DNA from: an uncultured Eubacteriales bacterium
GTDB lineage: Bacteria; Bacillota; Clostridia; Christensenellales; Aristaeellaceae
Assembly: GCA_900553905.1 (NCBI GenBank)
Contig: USFL01000016.1
Coordinates: 1-13,406 of the forward strand
Length of the DNA stretch: 13,406 bases
Reading direction: 5' to 3'
Translations under genes and position numbers: made by a program
The notes under the pieces: model-generated
What the model saw: only the letters and a program-made list of their open reading frames with translations
What the model was told of the DNA's origin: nothing
Database searches by the model: none
Shown here: one piece after another, positions 8,065-13,406 of the stretch
Layout: each line of letters starts with the position of its first letter
Position numbering within the stretch: position 1 is the first letter of the stretch

Positions 8065-9264
8065 TTATTCCCGGCGCACGCGGCCGGTGGCGTGGCAGGC
8101 GTCGCAGGGCTGGGTCAGCGTGTCGGAAAGCGTGTCGCGGGTGCGCTTGCGCGTCATTTCCAGAAGACCCAGGCTGGTAAAGCCGTGGATCACGGTTTTC
8201 ACCCGGTCGTCGCTCGCGGCCTGCTCCATGGCGGCCAGCACGCGGCCCCGGTCGGCGTCGCTTTGCATGTCGATAAAATCAATGAGCAAGATGCCGCTCA
8301 GGTTGCGAAGCCGGATCTGCCGGGCCGCCTCGGCGGCGGCGCGCAGGTTTTCCTCCATGGCCAGGCTCTCCCCGCCCGCAGCGGTGACGGCGCTGCCGGA
8401 GTTGACGTCAATCGTGGTAAGCGCCTCGCGCTCATCAATGACCAGCGAGCCCCCGCCGGGCAGCGGAACGCGGCGGCAAAGCGCCTCATCCACCTGCTTT
8501 TCCACCCGCGCGGCGGACCAGGCGGCTTCCATTTCCATCATCGAAAGCGTCTGCCATGTCACGCCCTGAGGCAATGTTTCGGACGGCCGACATTGGGACA
8601 GCACCTCGATGGGGTGGCGTGCCGCATAGTCTCTGAGAAGGACGTCCAGCGTGGCGGGTTCCTCATGCAAAAGGGCAGGAGCTTTCACGTATTGCGCATG
8701 CTGCTCAATTTCGCACCATCCTTGCCACAGGGCCTTTGCTTCGGCCTCCACCTGCTTAACAGGCGCAAAGAGTGCGGCGTGACGAACGATGATCCCGAAA
8801 CGGCCGTCCGCGATGCGCTTGCCCATCTCCCGCGCGCGGGTGCGGTCATTTTCATCCGTTACACGGCGGCTGAGGCCCACAAAGCGGTTCTTGGGCATGA
8901 GCAGCACATACTGCCCCGGCAGGCCGATATCGCGTGTCAAAAAGGCGCCCTTCTCGCCCTTGGGGTCCTTTTTCACCTGCACCAGCACATCCTGCCCGGT
9001 CAGAAGCGGCGCGTTTCCGCAGGCACGGTGATAGCTTTCGGCCTCGCGCAGGGGCAAAAAACCATTCTGTGCAAGCCCCAGCTTGACAAACGCTGCCTTC
9101 ACGTCGGGCAATACGCGCTCTACCCGGCCCAGGAACACAGAGCCCACCAGGCTTTCCGTGCCCGTGTCCTCCTGATAGAACTCCAGAAGGCGCGTTTCAT
9201 CCAGCAAAGCGATGCGCGTGGATTCCCGCGAGCCCTGGACCAGCAGCCGGAGCGGACGCCCCAT
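8065..9264 (-). CDS. rng: Ribonuclease G/E family endoribonuclease, short form
   Basis: This is an endoribonuclease of the RNase E/G family, expected to process rRNA precursors and mRNA. The 399-residue protein has an S1 RNA-binding domain (about 38-120), a 5'-sensor region around GIIVRHAA (157-164) and the DNase I-like catalytic core. ALTTIDVNSG carries Asp286 and LLIDFIDM carries Asp329. Their 43-residue spacing equals that of the Mg-binding Asp303/Asp346 of E. coli RNase E. The zinc-link is C387-x2-C390, again at the RNase E spacing. The protein then stops 9 residues later, so the C-terminal small domain of RNase E/G is absent. ATG at 9264 is chosen because GGAGGAGG lies just upstream and homology starts there; the open frame reaching to 9687 is shadow coding. 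TIGR03936 ends 2 bases before this start. Confidence 0.93.
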   Translation of the reverse strand: MGRPLRLLVQGSRESTRIALLDETRLLEFYQEDTGTESLVGSVFLGRVERVLPDVKAAFVKLGLAQNGFLPLREAESYHRACGNAPLLTGQDVLVQVKKDPKGEKGAFLTRDIGLPGQYVLLMPKNRFVGLSRRVTDENDRTRAREMGKRIADGRFGIIVRHAALFAPVKQVEAEAKALWQGWCEIEQHAQYVKAPALLHEEPATLDVLLRDYAARHPIEVLSQCRPSETLPQGVTWQTLSMMEMEAAWSAARVEKQVDEALCRRVPLPGGGSLVIDEREALTTIDVNSGSAVTAAGGESLAMEENLRAAAEAARQIRLRNLSGILLIDFIDMQSDADRGRVLAAMEQAASDDRVKTVIHGFTSLGLLEMTRKRTRDTLSDTLTQPCDACHATGRVRRE

Positions 9265-9266
9265 GC

Positions 9267-9950
9267 TCAAACCTCCTCCATGGGAACCAGCGGTCCCTCG
9301 GGTGTGCGGGCCAGAATGGCCGTGCGGTAGATGATGTGCGGAAACTCCCCCGCCTCCGTAAAGGCGCGCAGGGAATCCAGCCACAGGGAGGGCTTGAGGG
9401 AACCGGCGGCGGTGGATACCGTCTCCAGCGCAATTTCCCAGCCATCCTCCCCTTTGCGCAGCTCGCCGCCGGTGACGAAAGGCCGGATATCGCAGGGGTT
9501 TTCCCCGCTCTTGGTGCGGCGGACCGCGGTGTAGTGTTCCAGTGCCATGAACGCCTCGAACCCCGCCGCGGCGCGGTCGCTTTCCGCGCTTTGTGGGAAG
9601 CGGATCAGGTAGCGCGATCCCGCCGCCAGCGACATCAGCGCCGGGAAGCCGTCCTCCAGCGCGCGGCACTGGCGGATGCGCAGGCAATCGGGCAAAACGG
9701 CGTTCATGCCGTCCTGAAAGGCCTGCTCGCTCACGCCGTCCTCCAGCGGAACCTCCATAAGCTCCCGCAGGCCCACTACGCCCACGCTCAGCGGCGCGGC
9801 AAAGCTCAAGCGGATATGCGGGTTAAAGCCGTTGGAATAGCGGATGGGCAGGCCGCTTCGGCGCAGGGCGCGCTGCATGGCGCGCATCAGGTCCAGGTGG
9901 CCGATATAGCGCAGGGTTTCGCCCTTTTCAAAAACGACCATCATTCGCAT
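9267..9950 (-). CDS. TIGR03936 family radical SAM-associated protein (DUF2344)
   Basis: This 227-residue protein has the DUF2344/TIGR03936 signature: a start like MRMMVVFEKGETLRYIGHLD, then MRAMQRALRRSGLP, YSNGFNPHIRLSFA and APLSVGV. The family is found next to, or fused with, TIGR03960 radical SAM proteins and usually upstream of rng in Clostridia. Its biochemical role is unknown; no catalytic motif or cysteine cluster is visible here. It overlaps the end of the TIGR03960 gene by 10 bases (stop TGA at 9943-9941). The preferred start is ATG at 9950, about 10 bases after AAGGGGG. A GTG at 9959 and ATGs at 9944 and 9941 are in the same frame and cannot be excluded. The overlap implies tight co-expression with the radical SAM protein. 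Confidence 0.92.
   Translation of the reverse strand: MRMMVVFEKGETLRYIGHLDLMRAMQRALRRSGLPIRYSNGFNPHIRLSFAAPLSVGVVGLRELMEVPLEDGVSEQAFQDGMNAVLPDCLRIRQCRALEDGFPALMSLAAGSRYLIRFPQSAESDRAAAGFEAFMALEHYTAVRRTKSGENPCDIRPFVTGGELRKGEDGWEIALETVSTAAGSLKPSLWLDSLRAFTEAGEFPHIIYRTAILARTPEGPLVPMEEV
9272..9279 (-). promoter_or_regulatory. Ribosome binding site of rng inside the end of the TIGR03936 gene
   Basis: GGAGGAGG on the minus strand lies within the last codons of the TIGR03936 gene, 7 bases before ATG at 9264. It fixes the rng start and suggests translational coupling of the two genes. Confidence 0.8.
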
Positions 9951-11785
9951 GCGCGGCACACCCCCTTGAGCTTTTGCAGGCCGCAGCCGTTGCAGCCCTC
10001 GCGGCAGTCGCGGGTGGTCTGGGCGCGCATGGCGCGCTCATACTCGCGCTTGAGGAACGCCTTGTCGATGCCCGCGTCGATGTGGTCCCAGGGGAGCAGC
10101 TCGTCCAGCGCGCGCTCGCGGTGGGCGTAGAAGGCGATATCCAGCCCGCAGTCCTCAAACGCCTTGACCCACAGGTCGTAACGAAACTGGTCGGTCCAGC
10201 CGTCCAGACGGCAGCCCAGCTGCCAGGCGCGGTGCAAAACGCGCGCCAGCCGCCGGTCGCCCAGGGCAAAGCAAGCCTCAATCTGGCTGACGCCGCTGTC
10301 GTGGTAATTGAAGTGCGCGGATTTGAGCGGCGCGAAGTGCTCGCGCACCAGGCGCTGCTTGCGGCGCACGGTTTCGGGGTCATCCTGGCGGCACCACTGG
10401 AAGGGCGTGAAGGGCTTTGGCACGAACACCGCCGCGCTGCACGTGATGCGCAGGCCCTTGACGCGCTTTTCCTTCGGCACGCTGTAATAAGCCCCTGCGG
10501 CGGTTTTGGCGAGTTCCGCGATGCCGATGAGATCTTCGTCCGTCTCGGTGGGCAGGCCGGTCATAAAATAGAGCTTGACGGCGTTCCAGCCGTTGGAAAA
10601 GGCGTTGGTCAAGGTGTTGACCAGATCGGCCTCGGTGACGTTTTTGTTGATCACGTCGCGCAGGCGCTGGGTACCGGCCTCGGGCGCAAAGGTGAGGCTG
10701 CTCTTTTTGACCTTCTGGGTATGGGTAAGCGTGTCCTGCACAAATTTGTCCACGCGCAGGCTGGGAAGCGACAGCGACACGCGCTGGTCCCGCAGCGCGT
10801 CGGTGAGGCGGCCTGCCAGCTCGGAAATGCAGGAATAATCGCTGGAGGAAAGCGAAGAAAGCGAGATTTCCTCATAGCCGGTGTTTCGGACGGATTCCTT
10901 GGCCAGCTCCACCAGCTTATCCACGCTGCGCTCGCGCACGGGGCGGTAGAGCATGCCCGCCTGGCAGAAGCGGCACCCGCGCGTGCAGCCGCGCATGATC
11001 TCCAGCATGATGCGGTCAAACACGGGCTGAATATACGGCACCGGGGGATTGGTGGGCACATAGGCGTTTTCAAAATCGGTCAGGATGCTGCGAAGTACCC
11101 GCGGCGGCGCGCAGGGGTCCGTAGGCTCAAGACTTTTGAGGGTGCCGTCGGCATTGTACTCGTCGTGATAGAAGCCGGGCACATACACGCCGCGCAGCGA
11201 AGCCAGCCGTTTCAGCCGCTCCGCGCGGGGAACGCCCTCCTTTTTGCAGGCGTTCAGCACGTCGGTGACCTCAACGATGGAGTCCTCCCCGTCGCCGATC
11301 AGAAACGCGTCGATGAACAGATGAAGGGGCTCCGGGTTAAACGCGCAGGGGCCGCCCGCCAGCACGATGGGGTCATCCTCCCCGCGCTCGGACGAGAGCA
11401 CCGGCACGCCGCCCAGGTCCATCATCTCCAGCACGTTGGTATAGCTCATCTCGTACTGGAGGGTAAAGCCGATGATGTCAAAGCGGGAAAGCGGCGTATG
11501 GCTTTCCAGCGAGCACAGCGGAATATTGCTTTTTCGAAGTTCACAAAGCATGTCCACCCACGGCATGCACACCCGCTCGCACACGGCGTAGGGCAGGCCG
11601 TTGAGGATGCCGTAGAGAATCTTCATGCCCAGATGGCTCATGGCCACCTCATAGGTGTCGGGAAAGCAGAAGGCGAAGGAGATTTCCGCCTGGGCAATGG
11701 GCTTCACCCCGGCGTTCATCTCGCCGCCGGTGTATCGGCCGGGCTTCTCCACGCGGCCCAGCAGCGCGTCAAAATCGTAGGTCAT
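9941..11785 (-). CDS. TIGR03960 family B12-binding-domain radical SAM protein
   Basis: This 614-residue protein belongs to the TIGR03960 family (Fe-S oxidoreductases with an N-terminal B12-binding-like domain), of unknown function. The N-terminus (VEKPGRYTGGE..., FCFPDTYEVAMSHLGMKILY) and the LAGGPCAFNPEP and DAFLIGDGED segments are characteristic. The radical SAM cluster motif is C267-x3-C271-x2-C274 in GCTRGCRFCQAGMLYRPVRERS. The tail holds five further cysteines, C594, C598, C601, C610 and C613, possibly an additional Fe-S site. ATG at 11785 has AAGGAGGA upstream; the open frame reaching 11875 runs through the promoter and is not used. It is the first gene of the long operon. A corrinoid or SAM-dependent RNA or protein modification is imaginable from the RNA-related neighbours but not shown. 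Confidence 0.93.
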   Translation of the reverse strand: MTYDFDALLGRVEKPGRYTGGEMNAGVKPIAQAEISFAFCFPDTYEVAMSHLGMKILYGILNGLPYAVCERVCMPWVDMLCELRKSNIPLCSLESHTPLSRFDIIGFTLQYEMSYTNVLEMMDLGGVPVLSSERGEDDPIVLAGGPCAFNPEPLHLFIDAFLIGDGEDSIVEVTDVLNACKKEGVPRAERLKRLASLRGVYVPGFYHDEYNADGTLKSLEPTDPCAPPRVLRSILTDFENAYVPTNPPVPYIQPVFDRIMLEIMRGCTRGCRFCQAGMLYRPVRERSVDKLVELAKESVRNTGYEEISLSSLSSSDYSCISELAGRLTDALRDQRVSLSLPSLRVDKFVQDTLTHTQKVKKSSLTFAPEAGTQRLRDVINKNVTEADLVNTLTNAFSNGWNAVKLYFMTGLPTETDEDLIGIAELAKTAAGAYYSVPKEKRVKGLRITCSAAVFVPKPFTPFQWCRQDDPETVRRKQRLVREHFAPLKSAHFNYHDSGVSQIEACFALGDRRLARVLHRAWQLGCRLDGWTDQFRYDLWVKAFEDCGLDIAFYAHRERALDELLPWDHIDAGIDKAFLKREYERAMRAQTTRDCREGCNGCGLQKLKGVCRACE

Positions 11786-11819
11786 AGGTCCTCCTTCACA
11801 ATGGGCGCATACATAGGTA

Positions 11820-11848
11820 ATGATATCATGCCGGTGCGGGGGTTGCAA
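11820..11848 (-). promoter_or_regulatory. Sigma-A-type promoter of the minus-strand operon
   Basis: On the minus strand the -35 box TTGCAA (11848-11843) is followed after exactly 17 bases by TATCAT (11825-11820). It has an extended -10 TG one base upstream of the hexamer. Five of six -10 bases match consensus. Transcription would start near 11813, giving a short leader of about 28 bases before ATG at 11785. This is the only convincing promoter I found for the operon. Confidence 0.72.
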
Positions 11849-11861
11849 GCCGGAAGCCGAA

Positions 11862-11875
11862 AAAAGGTGGAACAT
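11862..11875 (+). repeat. 14-base direct repeat, copy 1 (candidate operator)
   Basis: AAAAGGTGGAACAT, identical to the copy beginning 19 bases further right. It lies 13 bases upstream of the -35 box of the minus-strand promoter and about 70 bases upstream of the -35 box of the plus-strand promoter. Neither predicted transcript covers it, so a DNA-level protein site is more likely than an RNA element. Confidence 0.7.
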
Positions 11876-11880
11876 GCCAT

Positions 11881-11894
11881 AAAAGGTGGAACAT
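11881..11894 (+). repeat. 14-base direct repeat, copy 2 (candidate operator)
   Basis: A second perfect copy of AAAAGGTGGAACAT, separated from the first by five bases (GCCAT). The 19-base period is a little under two helical turns, so a protein bound to both would contact nearly the same DNA face. Confidence 0.7.
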
Positions 11895-11927
11895 ACAGGC
11901 GCTTTGGAGCAGCCGGCATCTTCTTGT

Positions 11928-11936
11928 TTCCACCTT
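11928..11936 (-). repeat. Partial inverted copy of the operator-like repeat
   Basis: TTCCACCTT on the plus strand is the reverse complement of AAGGTGGAA, the 9-base core shared by the two direct repeats. It lies 10 bases upstream of the plus-strand -35 box. A 9-base match is less certain than the perfect 14-mers and could be chance. Confidence 0.45.
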
Positions 11937-11946
11937 GCGGCGGCGC

Positions 11947-11975
11947 TTGACAGGCTCAGATTTTTCCATTAAACT
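11947..11975 (+). promoter_or_regulatory. Sigma-A-type promoter of the DUF2871 gene
   Basis: A perfect -35 box TTGACA (11947-11952) is followed by a 17-base spacer and TAAACT (11970-11975), which matches four of six -10 bases. The surrounding sequence is AT-rich compared with the rest of the window. The expected start near 11982 leaves a leader of about 60 bases before the ribosome binding site and ATG at 12042. It diverges from the minus-strand operon promoter. Confidence 0.68.
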
Positions 11976-12023
11976 CAAATCAGTTCATATGATTGCCTTG
12001 ATGGGCTTTAAGCTCGTTTGAAA

Positions 12024-12030
12024 AAGGAGG
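12024..12030 (+). promoter_or_regulatory. Ribosome binding site of the DUF2871 gene
   Basis: AAGGAGG lies 11 bases before ATG at 12042. It decides the start: the upstream in-frame ATG near 12018 would place this site inside the coding sequence. Confidence 0.75.
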
Positions 12031-12041
12031 TTTCCTCAATC

Positions 12042-12446
12042 ATGAAACGCTATGCCAACGCATCGCTCCTCTACGCCCTCATCGCCATGGCCGGAGGCGT
12101 GTCCTACCGGGAATTTACCAAGTTTAGCGGCTTTACCGGTAAGACGGCGCTTTCCGTGGTGCATACGCATTACTTCCTGCTGGGCATGGTGTTCTTTCTA
12201 CTTCTGTTGCTTCTGGAAAAGTCCTTTGCTTTTTCCGGCGAAAAGACGGGCTGCGTGCTCGCGCTCTATCACGTAGGGCTCAACGTCACCGGCGCCGCCC
12301 TTCTCGTTCGCGGCGTCGCGCAGGTGCTGGCCCTGCCGCTGTCCCGCGCCATGGACGCCTCGCTCTCCGGGGTTGCCGGCATCGGGCATCTGCTGCTGGG
12401 CGTGAGCATGGTTCTGTTGCTGCTGCGCATTCGCAAAAAGGTTTAA
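12042..12446 (+). CDS. DUF2871 family four-helix membrane protein
   Basis: This 134-residue integral membrane protein matches the DUF2871 family of Firmicutes, with the diagnostic GGVSYREFTKFSGFTGKTALSVVHTH region. Four hydrophobic segments are visible at about 7-22, 38-58, 70-98 and 109-129, with a positively charged end, RIRKKV. Histidines lie in or at the edge of the helices: His41 and His43 (HTHYFLLGM), His77 (LYHVGLN) and His116 (GIGHLLLG). In other membrane families such an arrangement binds haem or metal, but no such role is established for DUF2871. It is a one-gene unit with its own promoter upstream and an intrinsic terminator directly after the stop codon, unrelated in orientation to the repair/tRNA operon. 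Its function is unknown. Confidence 0.88.
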   Translation: MKRYANASLLYALIAMAGGVSYREFTKFSGFTGKTALSVVHTHYFLLGMVFFLLLLLLEKSFAFSGEKTGCVLALYHVGLNVTGAALLVRGVAQVLALPLSRAMDASLSGVAGIGHLLLGVSMVLLLLRIRKKV

Positions 12447-12454
12447 GCCATGAC

Positions 12455-12506
12455 CCCGCCGGCCCGTTCTTCTCCGGGCCGGCGGGTATTTCTGAATTTT
12501 TTTCTT
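12455..12506 (+). terminator. Intrinsic terminator after the DUF2871 gene
   Basis: A perfect 12-bp GC stem is formed by CCCGCCGGCCCG (12455-12466) and CGGGCCGGCGGG (12475-12486), with an eight-base loop. A T-rich tract follows, including seven consecutive T residues from about 12497. It begins 8 bases after the stop codon and should end the single-gene transcript. It also separates this gene from the secreted-protein genes downstream. Confidence 0.9.
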
Positions 12507-12707
12507 TTTGCGCGAGGATTTTATTCCCGATCTGCGATTTTATGGGTGAAGGGTTTGAGATCTCCCCTCTGCCGCGGGGTGCATCCAGCGGCAACGCTTT
12601 CGTCCGTATGACGCTGAATAACGGGAGGTGATGCGCGCCTCGGCTGTTTCTCCGACTCCGGTTTCCGAAGGCGAAACCAACGAATCCAAAATGGAGGTTC
12701 TTTAGCG
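12507..12707 (+). other. Structured non-coding leader ahead of the I42 inhibitor gene
   Basis: This stretch of about 200 bases lies between the terminator and the I42 gene. It holds several possible hairpins. TGCCGC and GCGGCA (in 12570-12595) form a 6-bp stem around GGGGTGCATCCA. GAGGT and GCCTC pair near 12625-12640. GGTTTC (12660-12665) and GAAACC (12673-12678) form a perfect 6-bp stem with loop CGAAGGC. I could not find a convincing -35/-10 pair. Two tiny open frames (12542-12631 and 12631-12705) abut each other and end just before the gene, but neither has a well-placed ribosome binding site. It does not match a riboswitch class I can recognise. Confidence 0.4.
12693..12697 (+). promoter_or_regulatory. 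Ribosome binding site of the I42 inhibitor gene
   Basis: GGAGG lies 10 bases before ATG at 12708 and fixes the start of a protein that begins with a typical signal peptide. Confidence 0.7.
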
Positions 12708-13130
12708 ATGAAACATCCTAACTTTCTAACGCGGCTGTGCCTGCTTGCCCTGGCGGTGACGCTGGCGCTCCCGCTCATCCCCGCCGTGGCCGAAGAAGAC
12801 GCCGGGAACGCGCCCGAAAATCCCGTCGTCATTCTCTCGGCCAACCCCACCACCGGTTACACCTGGGCCGTGGAGATCGCGGACGAAGCGGTGGTTTCCG
12901 TCACGGATGACGGCATTGCGCCGGACAGCGAGGAATTGACGGGCGCGGGCGGCATGCAGCGCTTTGAGCTGGTCGGAAAGGCGCAGGGCTATACCACCGT
13001 GACCTTCGTCTACGCGCGTTCGTGGGAGACGGAGGAGGAGCCCGTGTACAAGCTGGTCTATGACCTGTCGGTGGACGCCGACCTGAAAGTAACGGTGGCC
13101 GCCACCACGTTTATACCGGGCGGAAACTGA
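12708..13130 (+). CDS. Secreted chagasin-type (inhibitor family I42) cysteine protease inhibitor
   Basis: This 140-residue protein has a signal peptide with positive N-terminus, hydrophobic core at 10-25 and a likely signal peptidase I site after AVA at residue 28. No lipobox is present, so secretion rather than lipidation is expected. The mature part has the three loops that define chagasin-like inhibitors: NPTTGYTW (46-53), GAGG (79-82, in LTGAGGMQRFEL) and RSWE (104-107, where the usual motif is RPWE). In chagasin these loops enter the active-site cleft of papain-family proteases. Spacing and the beta-rich pattern fit the family. The following SH3-domain gene is 57 bases away on the same strand and may be co-transcribed. 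The target protease is not apparent in the window. Function as an inhibitor is inferred from the family. Confidence 0.85.
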   Translation: MKHPNFLTRLCLLALAVTLALPLIPAVAEEDAGNAPENPVVILSANPTTGYTWAVEIADEAVVSVTDDGIAPDSEELTGAGGMQRFELVGKAQGYTTVTFVYARSWETEEEPVYKLVYDLSVDADLKVTVAATTFIPGGN

Positions 13131-13187
13131 TCATTGCGCCGGCGCGCGCGACGTACCCCAAGTATGGATAAAGGAGCGCTGCTAAGT

Positions 13188-13406
13188 ATGAAAAGAAAAT
13201 GGCTTTCCCTGATTGCCCTTGTGATGGTGGCCGTCCTGTTCACCCCGGTCATTGCCCTGGGCGGCACGAACATCTTCTATGTGGATACCGCGAACAAAAA
13301 GTCGCTCAACATGCGCAGCGATTGCACCATGGGCGATAACATCATCGCCAACATCCCCTACCGCGCCGAGGTTACGGTTTATGAATTTCTGGCCGGCGAT
13401 GCATGG
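13188..13406 (+). CDS. Exported bacterial SH3-domain protein, N-terminal part (runs off window)
   Basis: The 73 codons present begin with a signal peptide (MKRKWLSLIALVMVAVLF..., cleavage probably near residue 24-26). An SH3b-like domain follows: FYVDTANKKSLNMRSDCTMG and NIIANIPYRAEVTVYEFLAGDAW resemble the usual 'tLNVRsgPs... vig.lp.G..v.v' pattern ending in the conserved Trp. Such domains bind cell-wall peptides in exported hydrolases and other envelope proteins. AAAGGAG (13170-13176) supports ATG at 13188; an in-frame ATG at 13164 lacks a ribosome binding site. The C-terminal domain that would define the activity lies outside the window. Confidence 0.8.
   Translation, partial: MKRKWLSLIALVMVAVLFTPVIALGGTNIFYVDTANKKSLNMRSDCTMGDNIIANIPYRAEVTVYEFLAGDAW

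Noticed and set aside
9265..9687. N-terminal extension of the RNase G frame
   Set aside because: The extra 141 residues are low-complexity out-of-frame translation of the TIGR03936 gene. Homology and the GGAGGAGG site both start the protein at 9264.
11862..11894. Possible T-box leader because GGTGGAAC resembles the T-box sequence
   Set aside because: The full AGGGTGGNACCGCG is absent, the element is repeated, and both predicted promoters start transcription outside it.
9974..11950. A plus-strand open frame of 658 codons opposite the TIGR03960 gene
   Set aside because: It is antisense to a gene with clear motifs. In GC-rich DNA the opposite frame is often free of stops. The translation is Ala/His/Gly/Arg-rich with no recognisable domain.
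12540..12640. Possible TPP or cyclic-di-AMP riboswitch (GGGGTGC and CGCTGA-like strings)
   Set aside because: Only short fragments fit. The remaining conserved core strings of either class and the closing stem are missing.
12542..12705. Two small coding genes of 29 and 24 codons
   Set aside because: Neither has a properly spaced ribosome binding site and neither translation is recognisable, so they are not listed as genes.
12521..12853. A minus-strand open frame of 110 codons across the leader and the start of the I42 gene
   Set aside because: It is antisense to the signal-peptide region, crosses the structured leader and lacks a ribosome binding site or known domain.

Overview
The window looks like a piece of chromosome from a GC-rich member of the Clostridia (Firmicutes), possibly of the Christensenellales/Oscillospirales type. 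The evidence is the strong AAAGGAGG-type ribosome binding sites, a YlbF/YmcA-family gene, the TIGR03960/TIGR03936 radical-SAM pair, a DUF2871 membrane protein and an aluminium-resistance/methionine-gamma-lyase-type gene after miaA. All of these are typical of that phylum. The exact taxon cannot be fixed from the sequence alone. I see no mobile element, CRISPR array, rRNA or tRNA.

From about 11.8 kb down to the left edge, eight tightly packed genes run on the minus strand. In transcription order they are: a B12-binding-domain radical SAM protein (TIGR03960), its partner TIGR03936, ribonuclease G (rng), miaB, a YlbF/YmcA-family protein with a cysteine-rich tail, mutS, mutL, miaA, and the first 147 codons of a PLP-dependent methionine-gamma-lyase-family gene that leaves the window. 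Most junctions are overlaps or gaps of 5-14 bases, often with the ribosome binding site lying across the previous stop codon. The one larger gap (63 bases, before mutS) holds a strong GC hairpin. A good sigma-A-type promoter with an extended -10 sits 35 bases upstream of the first gene, so an operon of at least 11.4 kb is likely. It joins two blocks that are usually separate: the radical-SAM/RNase G block and the miaB-ric-mutSL-miaA block. Functionally it combines tRNA A37 modification (MiaA adds the isopentenyl group, MiaB methylthiolates it), mismatch repair (MutS, MutL) and RNA processing (RNase G, and the Ric-like protein by family).

From 12.0 kb to the right edge the genes run on the plus strand. 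A 134-residue four-helix DUF2871 membrane protein has its own promoter and a textbook intrinsic terminator. After a structured leader of about 200 bases come a secreted chagasin-type (I42) cysteine-protease inhibitor and the start of an exported SH3-domain protein.

The divergent intergenic region (11786-12041) carries two perfect 14-base direct repeats and a partial inverted copy between the two promoters, a plausible operator. Other points of interest are an RNase G that stops just after the zinc-link and so lacks the C-terminal small domain, and the two cysteine-rich tails in the same operon.
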